Shown here piece by piece: positions 8,121 to 14,449 of a stretch of DNA of 14,449 nt. The DNA comes from Bacteroidetes bacterium UBA955 (GTDB taxonomy: Bacteria > Bacteroidota > Bacteroidia > NS11-12g > UBA955). The position numbers and the translations under genes are program-made. Position 1 is the first letter of the stretch; every line of letters starts with the position of its first letter. Location: the NCBI GenBank assembly GCA_002293105.1, contig DBCP01000026.1, positions 1 through 14,449 of the forward strand. Direction: 5' to 3'. The notes under the pieces are model-generated. The model searched no databases. It saw only the letters and a program-made list of their open reading frames with translations, and was not told the DNA's origin.

Positions 8121-8128
8121 CAAAGATA
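8121..8128 (-). promoter_or_regulatory. -7 promoter element of the aldehyde dehydrogenase gene
   Basis: The minus strand reads TATCTTTG, an exact match to TAnnTTTG, 17 bases before the ATG at 8103. This suggests the dehydrogenase can be transcribed independently of the permease gene just upstream. No clear -33 TTG is visible. Confidence 0.5.
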
Positions 8129-8160
8129 AATGGGGCAAGGGGTTATTGTTGTGAGCGATA

Positions 8161-9117
8161 TCACTCTTTTTTCATCACCATGTAAACACCCACAAGGGAT
8201 AAAAGAAGACCCACAATCATGTTCCAACGGATGGGTTCTTGATCGATGAGTCCCCAAGCTACGGCTACGATAGGGATGACGAAGGTGTTGGTTGATGCTA
8301 CCAGGGCGGTGGTGTGTTCAATAAGGTAATTGAAGAGCATCATGGAAACTGCGGATCCGATGACACCGAGAATGACCAAACAGACCAAGGCGAATTGGTT
8401 GGCGGGGATGTTGAAGGGCGCTGAGAGTTCGGATGAACCTTGGTTATAACTGCCGATTACATCGGTTTTCCAGAGTACAAATGCGTAGAGGATTCCCATA
8501 AAAACAAACGGGTAGGCGGTTTTGGCCATGGGCGGAATGTGGGCGAGTTTGGTTTTGATCAGGTTGATGTTGTAACCGTATAAAACGGAGGCTGTGAGGG
8601 CCATAATTGCACCACCGAGATGGATTTCCATGCCTTTCTGTCCGAGTATAGATGGACCCAACAAAAACACAGCACCAATGATACCCGCAACCACCCCAAG
8701 GAAACCGTTGCGTGATAAGGGGCTTGTGAAAAACAGACTCCCAACCACAAGGGTAAACATGGGTGTAAATGCGTTGAGGATTCCTGACAAGCCACTGGGG
8801 ATTAGGGTTCCAGCGGTAGAAAAGAGGAAAGCAGGAATGGCATTACCCACAAAACCGGTGAGGAACAAGTAGAAATAATCGATGGGCTTCAGCAGTTTTT
8901 CCGTGGTTTGGGTGGAGGGATTTAGAATGGTGGATTTGGAGCCTAGAGAATATCGATAGACCCAGGGAGTAAGAAAAATACCCGCCAAGAATAACCGCAT
9001 ACCCGCTACTTGTATGGGTGTAAAAACCACCAATCCGCGCTTCATGAGGATGAAAGAACTACCCCAAATACAGCCGAGCAGAACGATCAAAAACAGGGGT
9101 AACCACTTAAATTTCAC
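8161..9117 (-). CDS. EamA/DMT family permease
   Basis: A 318-residue inner-membrane protein of the drug/metabolite transporter superfamily, with about ten hydrophobic segments arranged as two EamA repeats (about residues 7-150 and 160-316). The first repeat opens with the typical LLGCIWGSSFILMKRGL; the second ends with STNTFVIPIVAVAWGLI and a final helix followed by a basic tail. Members export or import small metabolites such as amino acids; the substrate cannot be read from sequence. The start is GTG at 9117. An ATG two bases upstream is out of frame and followed at once by a stop. It lies 57 bases upstream of the ALDH7 gene on the same strand and may be partly co-transcribed with it. A consensus -7 box ends four bases before the start codon. 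Confidence 0.88.
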   Translation of the reverse strand: MKFKWLPLFLIVLLGCIWGSSFILMKRGLVVFTPIQVAGMRLFLAGIFLTPWVYRYSLGSKSTILNPSTQTTEKLLKPIDYFYLFLTGFVGNAIPAFLFSTAGTLIPSGLSGILNAFTPMFTLVVGSLFFTSPLSRNGFLGVVAGIIGAVFLLGPSILGQKGMEIHLGGAIMALTASVLYGYNINLIKTKLAHIPPMAKTAYPFVFMGILYAFVLWKTDVIGSYNQGSSELSAPFNIPANQFALVCLVILGVIGSAVSMMLFNYLIEHTTALVASTNTFVIPIVAVAWGLIDQEPIRWNMIVGLLLSLVGVYMVMKKE

Positions 9118-9121
9118 ATTG

Positions 9122-9129
9122 CAAAAGTA
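9122..9129 (-). promoter_or_regulatory. -7 promoter element of the EamA permease gene
   Basis: The minus strand reads TACTTTTG, an exact TAnnTTTG match, ending four bases before the GTG start at 9117. The expected transcription start falls on or within a few bases of that GTG, suggesting a leaderless or nearly leaderless mRNA. Confidence 0.45.
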
Positions 9130-9190
9130 AGGGAGGATTCTCTAGCGATTTTGTTTTGTGTATGAGTTGTGCATTTTCCCTAATCAATTG

Positions 9191-9221
9191 TTGTTTAGGC
9201 CATAGGGATGTAGGAACTTTG
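9191..9221 (+). promoter_or_regulatory. Possible promoter of the M1 peptidase gene
   Basis: TTG (9191-9193), a 20-base spacer and GAACTTTG (9214-9221, one mismatch to TAnnTTTG at two adjacent positions counted as the TA pair) precede the ATG at 9226 by four bases. The element is imperfect, but the spacing fits a Bacteroidota promoter with a very short or absent leader. Confidence 0.35.
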
Positions 9222-9225
9222 TATT

Positions 9226-11157
9226 ATGCGAAAATGGATTGGGTTGTTGTTGGGCTTGATAATGATGTTGCCTTTGGGTGCACAAATTGTACCTGAGGAA
9301 TTGGTCTGTAAAGAACATCAGCGCTTTCAATCCCAATTATCGCGCAGAAACAATTCTGGCGTAAAGCATGGCTACTTGATCGATTACAATCGCTGTAAAT
9401 GGTGGGTAAATCCCATCAAAGGACCCTATTTCAAGGGCGATGTGATGGCGCATTTTACCGTGATCACAAACACCGATTCTGTGGGATTTGATTTGTCAGC
9501 CAACCTAAAAGTGGATCGGGTTTATGGAGCTGGGGGACAGCCACTTTTGTATCGAAGAAATGGCAACCAACTGTATGTGTACAAAGCGGGTGGCTGGATG
9601 GGTGGCTCTCGGGATTCTGTGGGCATCGTATACCAAGGCAATCCAAGCAACGGCGGGGGATTCGGGTATTTTGTGCACGACAACCACATGAAAGGTCCGA
9701 TTGTTCATACCCTCAGCGAACCCTACGGGGCTCAGTATTGGTGGCCATGTAAACAGACGTTGCACGACAAAATTGATAGTTTGGATGTATGGGTTTATAC
9801 GGATACATCGATGAAGGCAGCTTCGAACGGGGTGGTTGTTAGGAATGAGGTATTGAATGACTCGCAGCGGTTGATGGTTTGGAAGCATCGCTACCCCATC
9901 GTAACTTATTTGGTGGCTATCGCAGTGACGAATTATAGCGAGTATACGCAATATGCGCAGTTGATTGGCCGATCGAAACCCTTGCCGGTGTTGAATTATG
10001 TGTTTCCGCAATTTCGGACGGATGCTGAGCGGGAAACCAAGGATGTATTGCCGATGATTCGGCTGTTTGATAGCTTATTTGTGCCGTATCCGTTTGAGAA
10101 GGAGAAGTACGGACATGCCCAGTTCACTTGGGGTGGGGGGATGGAGCATCAGACGATGAGCTTCATGGTGAATTTCTCTTATGACTTGATGGCGCATGAG
10201 TTGGCGCATCAGTGGTTTGGCGATATGGTGACTTGCGGTACTTGGCAGGACTTGTGGTTGAACGAGGGGTTTGCGACGTATTTGACGGTGATGACCACGG
10301 AATTTTTGCGCACGAAGGAGGAGAGTTATGGGAAGTTGCGTGGAATGAGGAGCAACATTACGGGCAATGATGACGGATCGGTGTTTCCCAAAGACACGTT
10401 GAACGTGGGGAGTTTGTTTAACGGACGGCTGACATACAACAAAGGGGCATGGGTGCTGCATATGCTGCGCGATAAGTTGGGCGATTCAGCATTTTTTCAG
10501 GGCTGTAGGTTGTATTTGAATGGAAAGAATACCTACCACGGATTTGCCAAGACAGCGGATTTGGAATGGTACATGGAAAAGGCGAGCGGCAGGAATTTGG
10601 ATACTTTTTTCCAGCAGTGGTATTTCGGGGAGGGCTTCCCTTATTTGAAAATCAATTGGAAGCAAAAAGGCAAAACAGTGACGTTGACTTGTGAGCAGAC
10701 ACCATCGCACAATAGTGTCCCCTACTGGCATGTGCGAATTCCTTTGCTGTTGCGTGGCGAGGGCAAAGAAAAGTTGGTGTTATGGGAACCCAAACAGCTG
10801 CTGGGTGAAATGAAATTATTGGTTGATTTTGAGGTAGATACGGTGATTTTTGATCCCTATGTTCGCTTGTTGGCCAAAGTCAGTATCGGTGGCATGAATT
10901 TGAATAAGGTTCAGGAGAATGCATTTGTTTTGTTTCCGAATCCAACATCTGGAACGTTTGTTTTATATGCCAGAAATCCCTCGGCCATTGTGATGGAGGT
11001 GTTTGATGCAGTGGGACAAAAAGTGATGGAGATGGATACCAAAGGCAATGTAACGAAGCAGTTGACAGTGAGCCTAAGTGCCTTACCGGCAGGCCCCTAT
11101 TTCCTTAGGATTAACGATGGCAATTTCGTATATTCGTATAAATTGCTAAGGAATTAA
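9226..11157 (+). CDS. Secreted M1 family metallopeptidase with type IX secretion sorting tail
   Basis: A 643-residue zinc aminopeptidase-like protein. The signal peptide ends near residue 19 (MRKWIGLLLGLIMMLPLGAQ). An N-terminal M1 beta domain leads to the exopeptidase motif GGGMEHQ (303-309; Glu307 would bind the substrate amino group). The zinc site is HELAHQWFGD (His324, catalytic Glu325, His328) with the third ligand Glu347 in WLNEGFA. The proton-donor Tyr404 lies in RLTYNKGAW. The last ~80 residues, starting around FVLFPNPTSGTF and ending VYSYKLLRN, form a Por/T9SS C-terminal sorting domain, so the enzyme should cross the outer membrane and be released or surface-attached. It probably trims peptides outside the cell for nutrition. 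It lies 31 bases before the MbnP-like gene, but a functional link is not evident. Confidence 0.93.
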   Translation: MRKWIGLLLGLIMMLPLGAQIVPEELVCKEHQRFQSQLSRRNNSGVKHGYLIDYNRCKWWVNPIKGPYFKGDVMAHFTVITNTDSVGFDLSANLKVDRVYGAGGQPLLYRRNGNQLYVYKAGGWMGGSRDSVGIVYQGNPSNGGGFGYFVHDNHMKGPIVHTLSEPYGAQYWWPCKQTLHDKIDSLDVWVYTDTSMKAASNGVVVRNEVLNDSQRLMVWKHRYPIVTYLVAIAVTNYSEYTQYAQLIGRSKPLPVLNYVFPQFRTDAERETKDVLPMIRLFDSLFVPYPFEKEKYGHAQFTWGGGMEHQTMSFMVNFSYDLMAHELAHQWFGDMVTCGTWQDLWLNEGFATYLTVMTTEFLRTKEESYGKLRGMRSNITGNDDGSVFPKDTLNVGSLFNGRLTYNKGAWVLHMLRDKLGDSAFFQGCRLYLNGKNTYHGFAKTADLEWYMEKASGRNLDTFFQQWYFGEGFPYLKINWKQKGKTVTLTCEQTPSHNSVPYWHVRIPLLLRGEGKEKLVLWEPKQLLGEMKLLVDFEVDTVIFDPYVRLLAKVSIGGMNLNKVQENAFVLFPNPTSGTFVLYARNPSAIVMEVFDAVGQKVMEMDTKGNVTKQLTVSLSALPAGPYFLRINDGNFVYSYKLLRN

Positions 11158-11169
11158 ACTTATCAACCA

Positions 11170-11177
11170 TTAATTTG
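11170..11177 (+). promoter_or_regulatory. Weak -7-like element ahead of the MbnP-like gene
   Basis: TTAATTTG has one mismatch to TAnnTTTG and lies 11 bases before the ATG at 11189, inside the 31-base gap after the peptidase gene. The nearest upstream TTG (11143-11145) is 24 bases away, slightly too far. It is the only candidate for a separate promoter of the MbnP/MbnH pair. Confidence 0.25.
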
Positions 11178-11188
11178 TTAAAAAGAAC

Positions 11189-11995
11189 ATGAAAAATTGG
11201 AGTAAAGTGTTGTTGGTAATAGTCTTGTCTGTCATGGGCTTGGCGATTCAATCTTGTGAGGAAAATCCTCCAGTGGTTCCTCCCGTTGTTGAGACAAAGA
11301 CTTCGGTGGATTTGAATTTTTCAGCGTTGTGGAATGGACAACCTCTGACGTTTTTGTCGGGCTGGTTCGAACAACCATCGCCTCAGAAGGAATACATACA
11401 GTTTTTCAATTTTGGGATGATTGTTTCAAAATTGCGATTGGTAAAAGAGGATGGTACAGAAGTGATGTTGGGTGATGGTTACCAGTGGATTGATTTCAAA
11501 AAGCAAAGAACCAAATTTAATTATGAGGTGCCAGCGGGCAAATACAAAGCGGTGCGTTTTATGTTGGGAATGGACTCAGCGATCAACCATGGTGATCCCA
11601 ACCAGTGGGGCGCTGAGCATCCTTTGAATGGCAACTTAACGGGTATGCACTGGGGTTGGGCTGGTGGATATATTTTCCAAGCGATTGATGGAAACTATAA
11701 GGACAGCATGACCGACAAGTATACGAAAGGTATGAGCTTTCATACAGCAACCATGCCTATGGTTCGAAACTTTGAAGTGCCTGTGGGTGCTTCAATGGGT
11801 GCTTCTACGTTTGAGGTAAAGGAAAAGATGACGACACCCGTTCAATTCAACTACCACGTAAACAAGTTTTATCAGGGTATTGAGATGAAGAAGAATTCTG
11901 TATCTCACTCTGAAGGGTTGAAGGAAAAAGCCCTTATGCAGAAAATATTGGATAATCTCACGGCGTATTCTGCGTTTGAGATTCCCGCTCCTTAA
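11189..11995 (+). CDS. MbnP-like copper-binding lipoprotein
   Basis: A 268-residue predicted lipoprotein: hydrophobic signal, lipobox AIQSC, lipidated Cys23, then Glu24-Glu25 and a Pro/Val-rich linker. The remainder matches my recollection of the MbnP family. The first strand is VDLNFSALWNGQPL. The hallmark TGMHWGWAGGYIFQAIDGNY (151-170) contains the WxW motif (Trp155, Trp157), and a conserved His lies in GMSFHTAT (His185). Family knowledge: in methanotroph MbnP the first Trp of WxW is oxidised to kynurenine by MbnH, giving a high-affinity Cu(I) site. Trp155 is therefore the predicted modification site, and His154, Met153 and His185 are candidate metal-side residues. The next gene, 10 bases on, is the expected MbnH-like partner. 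No methanobactin biosynthesis gene is visible, so a role in copper handling is inferred from the pair alone. Confidence 0.82.
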   Translation: MKNWSKVLLVIVLSVMGLAIQSCEENPPVVPPVVETKTSVDLNFSALWNGQPLTFLSGWFEQPSPQKEYIQFFNFGMIVSKLRLVKEDGTEVMLGDGYQWIDFKKQRTKFNYEVPAGKYKAVRFMLGMDSAINHGDPNQWGAEHPLNGNLTGMHWGWAGGYIFQAIDGNYKDSMTDKYTKGMSFHTATMPMVRNFEVPVGASMGASTFEVKEKMTTPVQFNYHVNKFYQGIEMKKNSVSHSEGLKEKALMQKILDNLTAYSAFEIPAP

Positions 11996-12005
11996 GGATC
12001 ACAAG

Positions 12006-13130
12006 ATGAAATTCGGATGGGTAGTCATAGGATTATTGGCGTTGGGCTTTTCTTCATGTGAAAAGGACCCCGATGATCCGTTGCACAAGAACCCATCGGT
12101 GTACAAAACCACATTGGTAGACCCAACCACGATTTTTCCCGGTGGACGTTTTGGGATGCCATCATTGCCTTCCGACAACCCCTTCACTGCAGAAGGAATT
12201 CAATTGGGTCGGATGTTGTTTTACGATCCCATTTTATCGTTTGATAGCAGTATTTCTTGTGGTAGTTGCCACAGGCAAGAGAATGGATTTGCGGAGCCAA
12301 AGAAACTCAGTACGGGTATAAATGGATTACAAGTTGGCCGGAATGCGAGTCCTTTGTTTAATCTTGCGTATAGCAGGAAGTTTTTTTGGGATGCCCGCCA
12401 AAATACCTTGAGAGAATTGGTTTTTGAACCCATTCAAGCGCACAACGAGATGGCGATGACATTGCCTTTGTTGGCGAAGCGATTGGCTCGTACCGACCGC
12501 TACATTGAGTATTTCGACAAAGCCTTTGGCAGCAAACCCAATGTGTTTGATATGTCGAAGGCCATGGAGCAGTTCCTACTAACACTTGTGAGCAAAGACA
12601 GTCGTTTTAATGGGTTCTTCCCAGGTAAGTTCAGTTTATTGAGTGAGTCTGAAAAACGCGGTGCTTTGTTGTATAATGGTTTGGTAGACTTCGATGCCGT
12701 CACAGGATTAACCACTGGGGCTGATTGTTTCCACTGTCATGGTGGTGCTTTGGCTCAGCAGAATAATCCCGACATGGGTGGGATTGCAAACAATGGTTTG
12801 GATGGTAATTTCTCGGACAAAGGTTTTGGAGCGATTACGGGTAACCCGGCTGATCGGGGATTGTTTAAGACGCCAAGTTTGTTAAATATTGAGGTGACAG
12901 GCCCGTATATGCACGACGGTCGGTTTGCGACATTGGATGATGTGATCAACCATTACAGCGACAACGTGAATTATTTATCGCCCACGATCAGTCCGATGAT
13001 GGCGGCCCATGGCAACAAGCAATTGAAGTTAACGGCGCAGCAGAAGGCGGATTTGAAAGCGTTTTTGTTGACGATGACCGACAACACCTTTTTAACGAAT
13101 CCTGCCTACGGGAATCCGTTCAAGCAGTAA
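12006..13130 (+). CDS. MbnH/MauG-like di-heme cytochrome c peroxidase family lipoprotein
   Basis: A 374-residue exported di-haem protein. The ATG at 12006 gives a signal with lipobox GFSSC (Cys18), followed by acidic EKDPDD; the frame runs back to a TTG at 11976 inside the previous gene, which is unlikely. Haem-binding motifs are CGSCH (Cys85, Cys88, His89) and CFHCH (Cys241, Cys244, His245). The inter-haem tryptophan is probably Trp128 in FFWDARQNTL. The C-terminal YMHDGRFATLDDVINHY (301-317) is typical of the bCcP/MauG superfamily. By spacing, the residue 14 after His303, which is Met in classical peroxidases and Tyr in MauG, is Tyr317, suggesting a MauG/MbnH-type enzyme rather than a simple H2O2 reductase. 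It lies 10 bases after the MbnP-like gene, whose Trp155 is its likely substrate. The superfamily is certain; the MbnH role comes mainly from context. Confidence 0.85.
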   Translation: MKFGWVVIGLLALGFSSCEKDPDDPLHKNPSVYKTTLVDPTTIFPGGRFGMPSLPSDNPFTAEGIQLGRMLFYDPILSFDSSISCGSCHRQENGFAEPKKLSTGINGLQVGRNASPLFNLAYSRKFFWDARQNTLRELVFEPIQAHNEMAMTLPLLAKRLARTDRYIEYFDKAFGSKPNVFDMSKAMEQFLLTLVSKDSRFNGFFPGKFSLLSESEKRGALLYNGLVDFDAVTGLTTGADCFHCHGGALAQQNNPDMGGIANNGLDGNFSDKGFGAITGNPADRGLFKTPSLLNIEVTGPYMHDGRFATLDDVINHYSDNVNYLSPTISPMMAAHGNKQLKLTAQQKADLKAFLLTMTDNTFLTNPAYGNPFKQ

Positions 13131-13152
13131 TTTGTTTCAGCTAAAATTAAGA

Positions 13153-14449
13153 CTAGTAAGCCAATACAGGGCTCAACCAGCGTTCTGCGGTTTCTAGATC
13201 CATGCCTTTTCTTTTAGCGTACTGCACCACTTGGTCCTTGTTGATTTTGCCCAAACCAAAGTATTTGCTTTGGGGGTGGGCGAAGTACCAGCCGCTGACG
13301 GAGGCAGCGGGCAGCATGGCCATGGATTCAGTGAGTGTGATGTGGGCTGCTTCGGGGGCTTTGAGCAGGTTAAACAGCGTAGATTTTTCTGTGTGGTCTG
13401 GGCAGGCGGGGTAGCCGGGCGCAGGCCGGATGCCCTGGTACTTCTCACGGATTAAATCCTCGTTGCTTACCGTGCTTTCATCGGCGTAGCCCCAGAATTC
13501 GGTTCTTACTTTTTGATGCAATTTTTCTGCAAAACTCTCTGCCAAACGATCGGCCAAGGCTTTGGCCATGATCGATTGATAATCGTCGAGTTGTGCTTCG
13601 TAAGCCGCCACAATGGGCTCTAATCCCAATCCGGTGGTAACAGCGAATCCACCCAAATAATCTACTTGCTCATCGGCGATAAAATCTACCAATGAGTAAT
13701 TGGGTAATCCACCTGCCATTTTCCGTTGCTGTCTCAAGAAATGAAAGGTTTCAGTGGCTTGACTACCATCTGTATCTTTATAGGCATCTTCTACGTTGTC
13801 ATATAAGGCCACGTCTTCACCCAATTTTTTGGCGGGCAATATGTACCAAACGCCTTTGGCTTGGAGAGATTGATTGGCTACAAACTGATTCAACATGGTT
13901 TGGGCATCATGCAGCAATTTTTTTGCTTCAGATCCCACGATTTCATCTTCGAGGATTGCTGGGTACTGTCCGGCCAACTCCCAGGTTTGGAAGAAGGGCG
14001 TCCAATCGATTGTATCTACCAATTCAGAGAGAGGCATTTCCACGGTGTATATGCCAATGGTTTTTGGTTCAATTACCACACCATCATGTTGCCAGCGGTT
14101 TGCAATGGCTTCTTCATAGGTGATAAGGTCTTTGGTTGACTGTCGTTTCGCATGATTCTCTGCCAACGTCAAGTATTCCTGTTTGATTTTTTCAGAGAAG
14201 GGTTCTTTGGTATCATCGCCCAAAAGGCTTCCAGCTACAGGAACCGAGCGTGATGCATCAAGCACGTGAACGATGGGGTGGGCGTAATTCGGGGCGATTT
14301 TCACTGCGGTGTGAATGCGTGAAGTGGTTGCACCACCGATGAGCAACGGGGTAGACATACCACGTCTTGTCATTTCCTTGGCCACATGTACCATTTCATC
14401 CAAACTGGGTGTAATCAAACCGGAGAGTCCAATGATATCAGCGCCCCAA
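13153..14449 (-). CDS. metH: Cobalamin-dependent methionine synthase, C-terminal part (5' end outside window)
   Basis: 431 residues in frame from the right edge; the gene starts outside the window, so internal start codons should not be used. The first ~100 residues are the end of the B12-binding domain: WGADIIGLSGLITPSLDEM and later VHVLDASRSVPVAGSLL match MetH closely. The rest is the AdoMet-dependent reactivation domain, with IRPAPGYPACPDHTEK (the AdoMet-binding Arg and Tyr of the RPAPGY motif) and, near the end, ASVSGWYFAHPQSKYFGLGK. The protein ends RWLSPVLAY, as expected for a complete C-terminus. The enzyme transfers a methyl group from 5-methyltetrahydrofolate to homocysteine through bound cobalamin. 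It is convergent with the di-haem gene (22-base gap), with no functional link evident. Confidence 0.96.
   Translation of the reverse strand, partial: WGADIIGLSGLITPSLDEMVHVAKEMTRRGMSTPLLIGGATTSRIHTAVKIAPNYAHPIVHVLDASRSVPVAGSLLGDDTKEPFSEKIKQEYLTLAENHAKRQSTKDLITYEEAIANRWQHDGVVIEPKTIGIYTVEMPLSELVDTIDWTPFFQTWELAGQYPAILEDEIVGSEAKKLLHDAQTMLNQFVANQSLQAKGVWYILPAKKLGEDVALYDNVEDAYKDTDGSQATETFHFLRQQRKMAGGLPNYSLVDFIADEQVDYLGGFAVTTGLGLEPIVAAYEAQLDDYQSIMAKALADRLAESFAEKLHQKVRTEFWGYADESTVSNEDLIREKYQGIRPAPGYPACPDHTEKSTLFNLLKAPEAAHITLTESMAMLPAASVSGWYFAHPQSKYFGLGKINKDQVVQYAKRKGMDLETAERWLSPVLAY

Noticed and set aside
11189..13130. Methanobactin biosynthesis locus
   Set aside because: No MbnB/MbnC homologue and no candidate precursor peptide is visible; the frames around the pair belong to a peptidase and metH.
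13131..13152. Terminator between the convergent di-haem gene and metH
   Set aside because: The 22-base gap contains no stem-loop; any termination must occur inside the neighbouring genes or by another mechanism.

Overview
The window comes from a member of the Bacteroidota. Several lines point to this. There are two DUF6089 (PorG-like) outer-membrane proteins next to uppS and bamA. A secreted M1 peptidase carries a C-terminal type IX secretion sorting tail. Several lipoproteins have short acidic stretches after the lipidated cysteine. Shine-Dalgarno sequences are essentially absent, and copies of the Bacteroidota -7 promoter element TAnnTTTG sit close to start codons. I cannot place it below phylum with confidence. 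I see no rRNA, tRNA, CRISPR array, insertion sequence or phage gene. No stretch longer than about 130 bases lacks a gene, so this looks like ordinary dense chromosome.

Layout. At 1-257 (minus) is the 5' part of a DUF4197 lipoprotein gene, running off the left edge. It is divergent from a class I SAM-dependent methyltransferase (384-1181, plus). A four-gene plus-strand envelope operon follows (1292-6441): two tandem DUF6089 barrels, undecaprenyl diphosphate synthase (uppS) and the barrel-assembly protein bamA. It ends at a perfect 17-bp hairpin terminator (6480-6516). This hairpin also faces a minus-strand pair: an ALDH7-type aldehyde dehydrogenase of lysine catabolism (6568-8103) and an EamA/DMT permease (8161-9117). 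Divergent from these is the T9SS-exported M1 metallopeptidase (9226-11157). Next comes a two-gene unit (11189-13130) recognised here as an MbnP-like copper protein and its MbnH/MauG-like di-heme partner. The right end holds the 3' part of metH (cobalamin-dependent methionine synthase) on the minus strand, convergent with the di-heme gene.

How the genes work together. The uppS-bamA operon joins the lipid carrier for cell-wall and surface-glycan synthesis to outer-membrane protein assembly, and the DUF6089 barrels probably depend on BamA and may serve the type IX secretion system. The MbnP/MbnH pair is the most interesting part. In the characterised methanotroph pair, MbnH oxidises the first tryptophan of a WxW motif in MbnP to kynurenine, which creates a Cu(I) site. 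The MbnP-like protein here keeps that motif (W155-G156-W157), the partner has two CxxCH haem motifs, and no methanobactin biosynthesis gene is visible. Both proteins are predicted lipoproteins with acidic residues after the cysteine, so the system may be anchored in the outer membrane and possibly displayed on the cell surface.

Two gene-expression features also stand out: three successive genes of the envelope operon (second DUF6089, uppS, bamA) need TTG start codons, and several genes have a consensus -7 box so close to the start codon that very short leaders or leaderless mRNAs are likely.
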